Assembly (NCBI GenBank): GCA_030141605.1 | Contig: JAQGDQ010002375.1 | Location: 434,001 to 498,000, forward strand | From: Tubiluchus corallicola | Taxonomy: Eukaryota; Priapulida; Priapulimorpha; Priapulimorphida; Tubiluchidae | Length of the DNA stretch: 64,000 bases | Reading direction: 5' to 3' | Part shown: piece by piece, positions 1 through 21,192 of the stretch | Numbering within the stretch: the stretch's first letter is position 1 | How the letters are laid out: each line of letters opens with the position of its first letter | Notes under the pieces: model-generated | Told to the model about the DNA's origin: nothing | The model's database searches: none | Seen by the model: only the letters and a program-made list of their open reading frames with translations | Translations under genes and position numbers: made by a program

Positions 1-2332
1 TATTTTTGTTGTGTCACGAAATAGCCTCGATTAAATGCGTATTGGGTGAGTTTGAAATGCAGATTAACAGCTTCGAAGTTTATGGTTACTGATTTGCAAC
101 GAGATGGATCGTCGCCTTTTACAATGAACAACATGATTTCTGCTCAAAGTCGTAAGTTATGTACTTTGGAAGGTGACTTTCCTGTTATAGGAGACGAGAA
201 TTTAGTTTGACCTGCGGTACAAAATGTTTATCGCGTTTTCTCTCTTGTCTAATCTCCATACACATAATATGATAAATGAAATCTTGTATACATCACTGCC
301 AAATCTGCTTGACAATGTCTTCATCTGGACAAGCGGAACACGTACGCTTCCGAAGTATGTTGTTGCAGTGGTGTTAGCAGCTTTATCTCCATCGTCCTGG
401 TCGCTTTATCTCCACAATTTTGGTAGCTTTGTCTCTATGATCGTGACAGCTTTGCCTCCATTACCGAATTATAGGCCTTCTGATGTTCTACTGTGTTCGC
501 AATTAATTTGTTGCCGAAAAACGAGATCACAATGAGGTTCGTTTCCTTTCTTCTTCAGAAAATCGCTGAATCGTATAATGCTCATAGGTACCGCTATTTG
601 CCTGTCCATTTGAGGAGTATAATAATAATCAGCTCAAGACCCATCCCAGCCGGATCCTTTGAGAAGAATCTTGTAACTATTCTTATTTTCATTAAATACG
701 GTAAACAAAAGTTTTTGATAAGCCTTGTGCGCATTAACTGTATAACTAACTGGGTAAGATGCAGTGTCACTGTGACAAAATATTTTGGTTCCGTTAATTT
801 TTCAGTTTAATTTATTCAAGAAAATGCATTCATGGGAAAATCTTATTACAAATTATTATACTTTTCCTGTTCTTCGCCAGTTCGTTTATGCATTTATCTG
901 CTTTCTAGTTTAGATAAATTGCGCCGAATAAACGGTCATAAGGTTAGGAAACCGTTGGGTTGCTTGAGTTTCGAATTGTGTGCCAATAAAAACCACAACG
1001 TTTCTTTGCTAATAAACATAAACACTAGATTATAAGCATCTGATTCGCGACCATACAGTTCTGTGTAATGATATGTTACTGGAAATGTTAAACAAAATTA
1101 TGACTGATAACTTTTATCCACTACATGAAGAATTTAAGTTTCCCCCACACAAAGTAAGATTAAATATACCTTTTTCAAAAACAAATCACTTTAAATTTTC
1201 CCTTTTTCCCACTTCAATCAAAGCATTTAATTGAGCTCTAAACAGCTTTCTTTTTTCTTTTTTAAGGTTTATTCCAATTGTATCATTTAGATTTATGTGG
1301 ACAGTTGAATTTAAGTTACAATTGCGAATTTGTTGTGCTAATTGCCTTTTGCTAATTTGTGCAAAACATAAACGATGAATTTCATGTATATCATGTGTCG
1401 TAAATATGACCAATAAAGATGTCTATGTCAATGTCTATGTATTTAATCTAAGAGATAGCTAGACTTGTCATAGACCTTTATTTTCAACAAACGTGAATGT
1501 CGGCATTATAATAACCCATTAATGCAGAGATAATGTCGATATGACTGAAACATTTTCACACATCTTCATCTGGGAAGTATAGAAAAGCCATTAACGTTTA
1601 AAAGCATGATAGCTTGATAGACAAATTTTCCAAGTTTTATTCCGACCTACAAACAATTATAGAAGACGAAAACAGAACCCTTTCAGTGACTCGGTTTCCT
1701 TTTCCTTCTTCTAATTTAACCCGATTCAAATTTAATTTAAGGCAATTAATTTTGTCTGATAGAAAAGTTCACACAATTGATATGAATATGTTAATCAAAC
1801 TGTTACATGTCTGCTGTCACGCGATCATTCCTAATAACTTTCTATGAGAGTTGTGCTCGTTCAGGTTTTCAGTGCATTTACATAATTTCGACAAGAAATT
1901 TACTTTATTTAATTTTTTATACCAAAAGCTCTCATTTAAATTTAATGTCGATAGCAATTGTAAGCTCCAGGAATATAGAGAATTCTTTATCAACTGATTT
2001 TGGTATAATACTGGTGCTGGACTTCATCATAACTTTTGACTTGACCTACATTCTACAAAAGTAAATCTACACGAGAAACATAAAACGCCTTGTTTTAGAC
2101 GAAATCAGATAATACAAATACTAGCTTTCCTTTTCAACTGCGGGCCGGTGTGTTGCAATGGCAGCGCATAATCATGTTGCATTTATTTTACCGTATAGAG
2201 CTATTGTTGTTGCAGATACGCGGTGGCCTGCAGTTCAAAAGGGAGTCTTGCACTTGTCGTTGCAGCAAAATATTTGAAACTATAATGTGTTTAAAAATAA
2301 TCGATAAATGTTTGTTTTCTGTTTTGTTTCAG
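1..2332. other. Sequence upstream of the SPDEF-like coding exons, no gene identified
   Basis: No open reading frame here resembles a known family. The region should contain the promoter and first exon(s) of the ETS gene that starts at 2333, but I could not fix them. A short ATG-containing stretch at 124-151 ends in a good donor (CGTAAGT), but its phase would put a stop just inside the next exon, so at best it is untranslated. A degenerate repeat of about 24 bp lies at 379-465. Around 1415-1440 an AATAAA followed by repeated GTCTATG resembles the 3' end of a non-LTR retrotransposon. Confidence 0.4.
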
Positions 2333-8991
<6,659 letters not shown>

Positions 8992-10463
8992 GTCAAATAG
9001 CCAAGCAGCTATGCTGTTTCAGTGTTTCTAACATTGAAGCTTCAGTGATCTCAGGAAATGTTTAGTTTTTGTTGCTGTAGTTGAAGAAAATGCAACAACT
9101 ACACAGAGACTGGAAATGATCTCACTTTGTTTTTATGAAGAAAATAAGCGTTTCTGTAAGACGAGTATATGTAGGCCTGTCTCCAAAGCGATATCAAGAA
9201 TTAACGACATTGGTAGTCCATCAGCTTTCGCCATAGCGTAGTCGTAGCCATTGCACGAACATCACAATTACATTTTCTTTGACCTCGTACAGAAGAATTC
9301 TAGAAAAGAAATTAGCAACCGCAGATTAGATTAGTGGAAAATACGTTTATTTTTACCATGTTTTAATATGTACTTAACATTGCCATACAAATGCTCAAAC
9401 TAAATGATTATATATTTTCGTAAGCCACAATCGCCTTAATACTTAACTGATGACTGTGCCTTAAAACCAAAAAGCCTTCTAAATTTATAGCGTGCGAATT
9501 CTACAGTACTATGTTAACAGCGTTCACTTAATGTAATGCTAGTTTAATGTAGAATGTGCCTTCATTGGAAATACATTTCTCCCAAATCCCTCTACATTTT
9601 CTGTCTAATGTTAAAACCTGCATTATTGTATAACTATTATTTTATGCATTTTGAGAAAAGTGCTGAATGTGTGAATGCCTCTGTATACTCTTTTGACCTG
9701 TGAGGCTAAATATGCGGAAAATGAAGATTTTTAATTTTTGATTTTTGTATAAACGCTGGGCGTTGGTCTTGTGAAAAACAATCTATCAGAGAGTCCTTGG
9801 CTGTGCCTTTTTATCCTATTTGGTCCATTCTATCTAGACTTTAGACGTGTGCACTCATGTTTCTTAATCTTGCCACGATTAGCATGCACCTTGACCTCTA
9901 CAATTATTCTTGCTCTTCTGTTTTTTTAAGTAGAAAATGGTGTCTTGGGGAACTTCAACACAGTCCAATTTCTTCTTCGCTATATTACTTATGATAGTAC
10001 TATTTGGATATTATTTTTTCATGTCGTGATGTGCATGTATATTATTTATTTTAGTATGTAGTTAATCATTGACGTTCAGTAGTATCCTTGTATTTATTTT
10101 TAACAGAAACCCTTTTGCTGATAAGAGTTAATTGACCGTATAGTTGAATTACAAAGATATCTATATTATAATATTTGATTGTAGTTACATTATTTATTAT
10201 TTGATTTGTCGAAGTTTATCAACTAAATATTGTCGAAATTTGTTTTGTCTTTAGTAATACCATTAACCATCTAAATCTTGGTCGTTATGAAAGCGTGTTA
10301 TAATTATTATTATGATGATTGTAATGTTGATTGAGTGTCTTTATAGAAACATCGAATCTTTCAGACTAATCGTGATAATGAGAGTTTCTATAATCGGCTT
10401 TATGAAATTTGTTAAACGGGCTGGTCTCGTTAAATGTCTAATTATCTATTATCATGAAATAAA
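8992..10463 (+). other. SPDEF: Probable 3' untranslated region of the SPDEF-like gene
   Basis: There is no coding potential after the stop. The first clear AATAAA I find on this strand is at 10458-10463, followed by a GT-rich stretch, which would give a 3' UTR of about 1.5 kb. Earlier non-canonical signals cannot be excluded. Confidence 0.45.
10458..10463 (+). terminator. SPDEF: Candidate poly(A) signal AATAAA
   Basis: An AATAAA followed within 40 bases by TTTGTGGTATGTGA. It is the best cleavage-site candidate for the ETS gene, though about 1.5 kb past the stop. Confidence 0.4.
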
Positions 10464-12228
10464 TATTTACGAATGCATATTTGTAATTTGTGGTATGTGA
10501 AACAATATACGCATACTTTCTGTTCAGTTTAACATGTATGTATATCGAAATAGCCGCAAATGAAACTACACCAATTGCGTATGCAGCAAAGTCGATTTAA
10601 TATTTTAATTTGAAAGGCTAAAATCAAAATTAAGTAAAGAATTTTATGTTTATGTCATTTACATTATGTATGTATTAGCATTTATTTTATAATATTTACG
10701 TCGATGGTATTAAAGCTGACGCACACCAGCGGCATAATGCTTTCGGCATGTAAAAGTAAAAGCAAAATATGCACGTGTCATCAAATGACTTTAGGATGCC
10801 TTTGGTGTAAGTCAGCCTTTAATGGTGTAAGCCGTGTAGCCAATAAGACAATAAACGGCTACGTTGCACAAGTTCATTACAGGTATATTATATGTGTGAT
10901 GATAGTAACTAGGCTGAGAACTACATCAACCTATAGGCTGTTTAGCAGGAAATGATTAGACCTAACTGGATCGCTTTAGGCGTAACTTTATTGGACATCA
11001 TCTACTTATTAAGAGTATCTGTCTCGTTTTTTTCGTCCAAAATTGTCAAGTAAGGATTTTAACTAAACCGTTTTGGTGTGAGTAGGCAATTTAAAAATCG
11101 TTACTAAGTTACCAGAAATTTTATTGTCGAAAAAAATCAGTGTCTGATTTTGTCAAGTTCGACTCCTTGGAAAAATGTAATGGGGGAATATCATACAGTT
11201 AATTTTTGTGAAAATCTTTTGGTACTTGGGCCAATGGTGCGCTAAATTTCCAAGAATTGCCAGCAGATTTGAAACTCACAATATTAAAAAATTTTTAAAA
11301 TGGTTCTATTGTAAAATCAAAACCGCAACGTTACTTTAGTAGTTAAATCAGCGCGTGTTTATATTAGTCAGAGTATACCAATGACCCGTCACACCTGTTT
11401 TCTCTAATCATAAATTGTCTATTTGCCGAAAAGTTAAGTGGTACCAATAAAACATTTCCACTTGCTGTAGTAATTCTCTGTAAAAGATCGGAAAGCCTCC
11501 AATAACAGAGTTTTACTGAAGCGCAGTTTCCTATAAATCAGCAAATGTGATGTCGTGGTAACATAAAACTTTTTTTGAAATTTTCAAGCCCTACTGTATA
11601 TTATTTTGCTTTAATAATCACACGCGCGCAAGTTTAACGTTGCATTTAAATTTTCAAAATCATAAATAATTTTTTGTCGGTGAAGGTTTCTGCATAGACA
11701 TGTGGATATCAGGTGTTTCTTTAACTGAATCACTATTCTAGGAACATCCCACGAAGGCCCTCCTCTTGCGAACAATTTGCCAAAATCTTTCTACTCCAAA
11801 ATACCGCGGATTCTGGCGCAAAACAGAGCTGGCTTGGTGTTTTATGTTGCTTGCTGTGATGGCTGGAATTGTTGTTATGTTTAGAGATTAAGACGCCGTC
11901 TGGGCGTGAAAAAAACTGAAAATTATGCGCGAAGTTAAATTAGGAAGCTGTTCATACTGCGGGAACACACGTTGAAAGAACTGAAGATAAAATAATGGAA
12001 AAATTATTCAAAATTTTCAAGTAATAGCATCATAATTAGACTTGACTTTTCACTCTTTATTGCGGAAGTTAGGCAAAATTGTTCGTTACTTGCGACAAAG
12101 ACTGTGGTCAGTTCAAACAAAGTTTTGATGTAAATCACAAATTTTAATTCATTAGTAACTAAACATGTGTGAAAATGAACGTTAAAGACACGTGTGCGTG
12201 GTTTTTCTCTATAAAATGATGCGTGCAC

Positions 12229-12318
12229 GCCCGGCGGTAATGCGAGATGACTTACGCAATTTTATACTTCTGGTACTTTACTCTACCTGCCACTGTTGAG
12301 TCAGAATGACCGCCGGGC
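12229..12318. repeat. GC-rich inverted repeat (90 bp foldback)
   Basis: Perfect 10-bp arms GCCCGGCGGT (12229-12238) and ACCGCCGGGC (12309-12318) are separated by 70 bp of ordinary composition. They stand out in an AT-rich region. It may be the remnant of a small foldback element. Confidence 0.7.
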
Positions 12319-14805
12319 AAGAAGAAAAATTTCCAGTATCATTGCAGTGCCGAGTTAAGCAATGCCTCCGCAAAAGCAGTTTCTCAAGCAGTAAACAATA
12401 CTTGCCGTGTCCGCTCTAAATTAGTAAATCTTATATAACTTTATCATTTGTTACAATCATAAAAACATTAATGTTTCAATTTTATTAATATTTTCTGGTT
12501 TAATCAAATTGATTCGTTAGTCATATAATAATGTCATTTCTTCTATCAACTGATATTTTAATGAGGCTGCAGTTATTTCCTGGCAACCATGAACTTCTAA
12601 AAATAATGTAATTTAATCAAAAAAAGTAGAAAAGAAAACAAAAAAGAAAAAGAAACAGTCAACCGTCACAAGGAGCACGTGCTGTCAGCAGTTTTTCTTT
12701 TATAGCTTTATTCATTTCAGCCAAATTTAACTAGCTGGTCTCAAAGTAGTGTAAAATTCGAAATTACTTATTTAAATGATATGATAACTGTATATGACAA
12801 ATATATTCGATAACTATTTATGGGTAAACTAGACAATTTTAAGCATGATTAATTGTAATATCTTATAACACATAATTATGTAATCCTGTGGAACCCGTCC
12901 TAATTTCGATCAACTATGTAACGTACCAAAAGCATAATTTGGCCTGTGATGTGAAAAGATTGTAGCAGTTCTCAGCATAGTGATTGCCTTAGATTTAACA
13001 GGTAATAAAATTATAAACGTAATTATATAGTAATTAACCTATTCATTTTGATAGTACATCCATTTTCATGTAGGATGAATGAGTGTATGTTCTAGGAACA
13101 TTGTAAGAATTATTTATGTTGTAGGTATGGAGTTCTAGTACTGTACAATTTGTAATCACTGATGTATCTGTTTATAATTTGTTTCATAAGTTTCCAAATG
13201 TTTAATTTTTTAGGCCTACAATGTAACATGTTATGGTAATAATAAAATTTTGGTTAGCAGATACTATATTTCGATACTGTAACTTTTTTATCAAATTATG
13301 CGTTTCCAATTTTGCTTATGAATCAGTTCTAAAATAAGAAAAATGATACCCAGTGCCAATGCCTTGATATAACTTTTTGCGTTGCAGCATTATCGAAAAT
13401 GTCAAAAATCTACATTTGTGATTTCAAGTGAGTCTACTGTTCTAGAAAAACTCATTCAGTTCCAATGTAGGAAAAGCTTTTTTGGGAGCAACATTCAGCA
13501 CATGCATCAATGCCGTATATGCATAACAGTTATATCGATCTATTGACACATCGACTTTCATTGCGCCATTTACTTCAAGGAAAGGACAAGTCATTTGGCA
13601 TGTTGGGTTTATTTTACTGTTAACACTTAAACTAGAAAAATATAACAAAGTAATTTACAAAAAGACTGTCCATAAAGCCTAAAGTTAATTTATACTACCT
13701 CTGTATTGAAATTTTCAGGCGCGGTGCTAGCCGCCATTAACTTGAAAATTATGACGTAACTGTTGAACTTTCGCAAGCGCATCGTAGCTTTCTCTAAGCG
13801 CATGTTGCTTAAACTAAATCTAACTTCTGCAACTTATTTAATATAGAGCAAAAATATCACAATAGTAGCTACCTAATTTTTGGTAAAAACTTATTTCACT
13901 TTTGACGGAAACTGACAGTGCGCTGCTTTTCTTCAGTCGATGAACGACGTCATTGGTGGAAGAATGGGCGTTCAAAATGGAAACGCTCAAGTGTGAAATG
14001 ATCACAACTTTAAAATGATTGTACTAATTACACAAGGCTATTATCACACTTTTGTTACTATATCTTCTAACGCTTTTCGCGACCATTGAAATAAGCCTAA
14101 CTTCCCAGAAGGCTGGGCCTTCCCTTTCAACCAATCCAGGGTAAAATAATTACCAGTTAAAAGATCCATTTTCATGACCCCTATATGCAAACATGGTCAA
14201 ATTGTTCTGGAGTTTTCAACAAAATGTCACAGATTACAATCATTACATACATTCAACAACTATGCCGCTATGCTGTTTGAAAATGTTCCCACACAATGGA
14301 GCAACAACATATGTACTTTACTGCAATGTAAGACATACTTCGTACATCTTCATAATGCATTGCGATGATGATTGGTAATCCATTCGACGAGAGAAAGCCG
14401 CTAAACAAACTAAAAACAAAACATTTTAATCTTTCTTTTTGTAATGATTGCCATCCATTCAGGAGCAAAGCTTTCATCTCACCGCGTAAAAAACCCTAGT
14501 AACCTTTCCTACTTGTGCTGATAGTTTGTGATGCTAATGCTGGTATTTAGCTTGTAAAACATAAGTGGTAGAGAGAGTGACGGGTAAATAAAAAGGGTAA
14601 ACTCAAGACGCCAACCCGACTACTGGCTGATGTGTGCAGTGTGTGGGAATGACATTAATGAACTGAACGCAAGATTTAAGTTAAAACGTTTTCTAGCATC
14701 TGTGTACCTTGTCTAATTATTTTCTAACTAAAGACAGACAATTTTAAATTACCGTAATCTCCACATATAACCACAATGTACCAACATGCAAGCACTTCTA
14801 GTAGC

Positions 14806-14957
<152 letters not shown>

Positions 14958-15529
14958 GTTAACTAAGAATTAACTAGAATTATAAGCATACAAACACAAT
15001 TTCGCATTCGCCTCAGCAGTTCTTCACTGCTATATGCATTTCGCCATTCGTTAGTTAAACGGGCAGTAGCTACTGCATTTAGGAAAGCGTTGTACAAAAA
15101 ACTCTCAGTTCAGACAGACACAGACAGTTCTACACACGTTCGACAGCTCATGCGTGAGTACAGCGGTAAATTTGAAATTTGAATTTTTACCTTAAAACTT
15201 ACCGAGTCTTAGTACAACACACTATATCTTACAGTAGCACTGTAGTTTAATTTTCGCTTTCGCAAATACCCGCAACACGCTCATGGAATGTCTTTGATGT
15301 TGAAAATTATGTTAGTTTGTGATGTCATCACTAGTTGGGCTCCCCGCCGTTAATTAAGATTTTAATTTATTACTTAGAAACGCTTTTGCAGTATTATTAG
15401 TGTTAAAATGTATACTTTTTTAGTTTTTCACCGTACTTGAAAATGCGGTAGTACATGAAAAATCATCCTGTTTTCCTCTAAGCCAACCAATTTCACCATT
15501 TGCAATCCCAATTGTGGACTGCTTTGACC

Positions 15530-15620
15530 ACTGGAGAGTAAGGCTTCTGTTTCTGATCTAAAGCTTCTGTTTTGCAAGCAAAAGGTCCTGGTTCAAATCC
15601 AGGCTGTATTTCCACATACA
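15530..15620 (+). pseudogene. tRNA-Cys-like fragment (pseudo-tRNA or SINE head)
   Basis: A perfect T arm (CCTGG-TTCAAAT-CCAGG, 15587-15603) follows a plausible anticodon arm whose 7-base loop TTGCAAG would present GCA, the Cys anticodon. The bases AGGTCCTGGTTCAAATCC closely resemble animal tRNA-Cys. I cannot pair an acceptor stem or see a good A box, so it is not a functional tRNA by eye. Confidence 0.4.
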
Positions 15621-18600
15621 AACTTTTTCACATTTCTCGTCTTTCAAGTTTGGCAGCGAAATTAAATTCATCGTGTTGTTTGTACTATGTTATCCAACTG
15701 AGTCTAAAAATTAAAGTTTCATTGTGGTAAACATACTGTTATGGTTATGCATGTAAAATATGTCCTGAATGTTAAAAATGTGCAGCCTGCGGTTTCGCAT
15801 TCCAGCGTGAATAATCAGAATTTAAAACTGACTTAAGTTGTATTTAATTTGATTGAGTCATCCAGAATAAAAATGTTTCAAAATGTATAATACACGTTTC
15901 GCAATCTAATTAAATTTTAGTCAAACAAATTGGCCGAAACAAGTGAAATGCGAAAAAATCTGAACTAAATCTGGATTGAAGCCGAGGCGTTTTTGGCAAA
16001 CCTAAGATTTGAAACCACAATACAGTCCCTTGTGATCAAAGTAATGAGTTAGATTTAATAGCCTATTTCAGTACGGGTTGGCGGTCTGGGTTTTCAGGCG
16101 CAGTTTCTTTGTTTCATCTAATATATTTAATAGTAATTCATAGTTGATAACTTTGTAATTAAGATTATATATATATATATATATACACAAATATATATGT
16201 ATATGTATACAGCTCAAGCAAAAAGTTTATAAACAGAATCAACTCCATGAGTTGTACCCTTGGTCTGTGGAGTACCTAAATCGTAATATTCATTAAATTT
16301 ATCTTTTAACAGGTACCTATAAGTAGTCTTGGTTCTTTGTGCTTTTACTCGTAATCTTTTAATTAGCCCTTTTGTCTGTAAAATTTTGCTTTGTGCTGTA
16401 TATACGTTTTGTCCTGCTTTCACATTTTATACTTTTTTGTAAATATGTTTAATATTTCTAAATAAAGATTACATATTAAACTATTAAACTGAACTATTAG
16501 TAATTAGTAATAAGTAATTAGTAAAAACAAATATTTCAGGTATAACGGTAATGGTTTATCAACATTCTAGGTCTCACAGTCATAATTTAATTAAAAACAA
16601 ATATTTATTAATCATTTCCTATTTTAAAAAGTAATAAATAATCTTGATTGTATGACAAACATCATTATCATTATTGAGGTGAACGGTCACAACTTTTGAT
16701 CTAGGAGCTTACAGAACTGAGGATGAGAAACATTGGAGTTTGTAATAACTAACATTTAAAAAAGCTATATACGAGTTTGCTTAATAGGTGAGTGGCACTA
16801 TTTTCTCATTTCTTTTTTGTATTCCAAAAAATTGGACAAAAGCTGGCCGTTCCCTGTTTGTCGGCGTCTCGGTGTCAAAATCGCACGCCATATTTAAGCA
16901 GTATTATTTTAGCTCGTGCATATTTACCGTTTTCTTCCTATAAAAGCCATTCTGACAGCTTTAAACTATTTAACTCTGTGATTTATGGCGCAGAACGTAT
17001 CACTGTGCGTGTTTGCTTAGGGACAGGTTGATGTGCATGCGTGTACCCGTGAGCGCTCATCTGAGACCCACAGTCGCTTGCTGACTTAGCAGCAAAATTC
17101 AAGATTTCTAGAAATTTAATTGTTATTGTGTAGGTATTTGCTGACATCAGCCAGGAAATGGTCACTCTTTTATAGTGTTTAAATAGAAGACTGGCGTCTT
17201 AATGGGTTTTCACGACGTTCAACTAACTTTGCAAATATTGTATTCACAGTACGTCGCAAATCAATCCATGTTGTTTAAAAATGATTTGAGCTGCCTTTAT
17301 TTCACCTACCACAGTAAAGAGTTACAGTGCAGCACTCTAAGTTTAGAGCCAAACTGATCTATGTAAACACATGCTATTACGAAGTTGCCACATCATATAG
17401 TAACTACAAGTCTTTACTGTACTGTGACAGGGCTTGGAGGACTTCCGATATGTACATGATTTAAAAACGCGGGCTGTGGTATAGGCCAAAGGTCTTACTG
17501 CGAACAACAACAGACAAAAAGTGGAAAAGGGGGAAAATTGGGAAGAACTACGATCACAACACATTATAAGCTCGAAATAAAAGCAATAACAAGTGACAAA
17601 TCTATGTTTAATAATAATCGATGAAAATGATACAAACACACAAATTAAACTGCTTGATAAAATGCCTAAAACTGTGCCATTTTTACTTTTTATACTAAAC
17701 GTTTTATTTTCGAATAGTAGACCTTGAATAACATTCAAATGTACTTTTTAACACTGACAGTTCGATAAAAAAGTAGGGCTATGCAGTTTATTACCAAGAA
17801 AATCAAAATTTATGCCAGGTACCACTCCCTTCAGGGATTGTACTGTTGGTGAGTGTAGCAGAAAGATGGCAGTTTGCAATTGCAAAGCAGCCAGATCGCG
17901 ATAGATTTCAAAAGTTTTCGCAAAGTTGCTTCTCATTATTTGTGACATGATAACCAACTACGGAAATTAAGAGAAAAGCTGAGAGCTCGGGGAGGATTTT
18001 AAACCGTTTTTAATGCAAAGGAACTTAGTAGTGGAACTTTTATCAATAAATAGGTGGTACAGCAAAAAAACCTAGGAACACTTTATTATGTTATAAAATA
18101 CTGCAACTTTACTAATGTGTAATTATATTATCTGTCAATTATAAATAACGCTATAGTGACAATAACTACTTGCAACCTGTCCGCACGACTCCACCTTTCG
18201 TCCATTTTTGTAGCCGCTACGAAAAATGCGTTTAACCTAAAAAATCGTAAATAATAACAATTTCATTTAATGTCTAATTTTATTTAAATGATCTGTTCTA
18301 TAACAAGTTTTGGTACTCTTGGTCGTGTTTAACTTCGATTTTTGCTGAATAAGAAAATCTAATTGAACATTAAAATGGGTGGGACAACTTAAACTCAGTG
18401 ATATGTTGATTCTTGCATTTTTATACGTTTGTACATTGTAGAATTGAATATTTGGGTTGTCGTGGTGTGAACAATGGATGACTGATGGTGGTAGTACATA
18501 ATCCATTACATAAGTCATGTACAAATGTAAACAGAATACATCTAATGTAAATACTACTTAGTGGCAATGTTTCATTTTGAAAACGAAGTATAACACGCGC

Positions 18601-18813
18601 CAGACAATGAACCAGGATCACGGTAACCAGGGGAGACGGTAATTTTTAGTGCACTTTTCTCCTGAGACCTGGACTATTCACAAACATGGTCGACAGGAAA
18701 AATTTTTCATTCGTCTGATGAAAACATTTATACGCACGTTTTACACATAATTGAATTATAATGGTAGTAAGTAATAGTAAAGTTTTTATTGCTGGCATTG
18801 CTCATGTGAACAG

Positions 18814-18910
18814 CAGTTAGTATACAATACAATATACTACAATATAATGACAGTTACTATACAATACAATGTACTACAATATAATAACAGTTACTATGCA
18901 ATACAATACT
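18814..18910. repeat. 37-bp minisatellite, about 2.6 copies
   Basis: Units start at 18814, 18851 and 18888. Each begins CAGTTA and contains TACAATACAAT, with a few differences between copies. Confidence 0.85.
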
Positions 18911-21192
18911 ATATAAGAAACAGAATAATATTACAAGAGCAAAAATTACGATAACAGCAAATAATACATCTTAGGTAATTCACACAACGGTTAGTTTAAG
19001 TATTTGATCAATCAAATATTATGATGAGCATTATAAGGATAAATCCAACAATTTTTAAATACACAGTAAACGAAATGGAGAAATGCGGTTTTTATGTGTT
19101 AGCAGGCCTACCTCGTCGGTAAAATATTAACAATAATCTTGCAGTCCTGCTGCATATATTTTCAATATTGTGTTTTTTATAAAGCTTAGACGAGTATAAT
19201 ATAATACCTATGTTTACCATACAACCGAATCTTAAAAGCAAGTTTAAGTCTAGACGTCAGTTTATTGACGTCTTTATAATTTATAATTCTTTGTTCTTTA
19301 GAGAATACAAATTAGGTATAGTGTGAGCAGTTATTATATTGGAAAAAGTTTACTTCACACAATAAAAACATTATAATTATTATATGCATTATAATGAAAC
19401 GTATAGAAATTTTAATTGACTTTCTGAATTCTATACTCGCTAACTGATAGAGTTGACCATTTTTTTAAACAAATTAATTGGATGAATTGCTGGATGAAAA
19501 TTCAAGTACTTTTTATTTTCATTCTCTCGTCCATTTCTCATTTCGGAATTTCTCATCGAACATGAACGGATGCAGAATGTGAGCAGAACCCTGTTATTTT
19601 CGTCATCACTAGCTTGTATACTAGCTTGTTACTTTTAAAAATCCCAGTTTATCATTACATTAGTGTTAGCATTTCTTAGTTAATGCTTTGTTATACAAAC
19701 AGAATATTATAAAGTACAGATTGGATTACGGAAAATGCTAGGCTATGTTATATATTGTTCTGTATGCACATGTACACATTGACATTGTATATAATAAATC
19801 TAATTTGATCCAATTTAATATTTTTATGTTTGATGAATAAGTGGCTTTCATATTATAAAAACGATAATAATTATTTGTTTCTCATGCGTTCACTGAAAGC
19901 TCCGATTAACTCAGCAAACCCAAAAGCTTGTCAGTTTTTTTAATGGACTACGTCTTTAAATGCACAAGGTGTCGCGTAATAATGAGGGCACCTTCTTCGG
20001 CATAGATACCGTAACATAATCTGATTAGTGAAGTCGATCTAAATGAATTGGGAATTCACCAGTCCTCAACACTGCCGAACACAGAGGATTGGAGCTATCC
20101 TAAAAAGCATAAATTAATGCTGAAATAGATTAGACTGTATATTTATTACACTGGTCGTGAATAAAGCTTAAACATTAGAGTGCAAGCAAAGGTTTTGCAC
20201 ATTGTCAATTGGGTATTGCAAAGTACACTATGCGAATAGGTAACGATCGAATGCCTGGAATAACGTAAATATTTTGTAACGGGAAACAGACATACACCGA
20301 ACGAAGATCTAGCACTGTCTGCATATTCAGATCCTACGATTGTTTTTGAGAACAACAGACTTTCTCTTGAAACCAAAGTTCTGATCCGTTCAGCTTTAGT
20401 TTAACGTGTATTTTCGTACAACGATGCTGAGCTACGGACAATGAAAGGTAAACAACAGAACGAAAATATTGAAGCTCCCAGCAGAAAATTATTGAGAATT
20501 AAAAGGCTCGACAGAATATCCAATGATGGTCTGTATGTTGTGGTGAAGAAGAATCCGTGGAGTAAACAAATCCAAGTAAGAAGACTGCATGTTAGGTCGG
20601 GCATGCACTAAGACATCTTCTCTTCATAGCATTAAATAAAACTCTTGAAACTATAAAATAGCTGAGAGGGGTTAGTTACTGACGTATATATATATGTATA
20701 ATATATATATATACATATATTATATACACGCATGGGCATGCCATGTTTCAGCAGGTGTAACCATGCAAACAATGATGACAAAGTGTAATCATGCAAAAAA
20801 GAGAATAAATTTAGGTGAAAATTTAAAAAAAGTATTTTTATTTCTAATATTTAAATAATGAACATAAAACATAAAATGGAAGAGAGATGGAGTGGCAAAA
20901 AGAGATTGGTTACAGCTGTGTTGGATTTCAGTTTTTCAGTTTGATTACAATTTAGCTTTCACGTTCCTTTTCATCTAGGGGAGTAGGAAAAGAACTTACC
21001 ATTTGGCAGCAGACAGTGGACAGTGTAATGTCCTTGGATGACATACACGTCAGATGTTCCCATTCTGTCGTTTCTGTTTTTTCTAGAAATGGTTAATGTG
21101 GCATTTGTAGATTTTTTATAAGCTCAATGAATTGATAGTTTGTTGGGCATTTTTTTCATCTTTTATTTTACCAAAATTTTATTTCCTTTCAG

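Noticed and set aside
124-151. ATG-containing segment with donor CGTAAGT as first coding exon of the ETS gene
   Set aside because: Joining it to the exon at 2333 gives phase 1 and a stop after a few codons; it could only be non-coding.
17343-17738. 131-codon minus-strand frame in the intergenic region
   Set aside because: Cys/Ser/Phe-rich and not like any family; no splice context or composition bias supports it.
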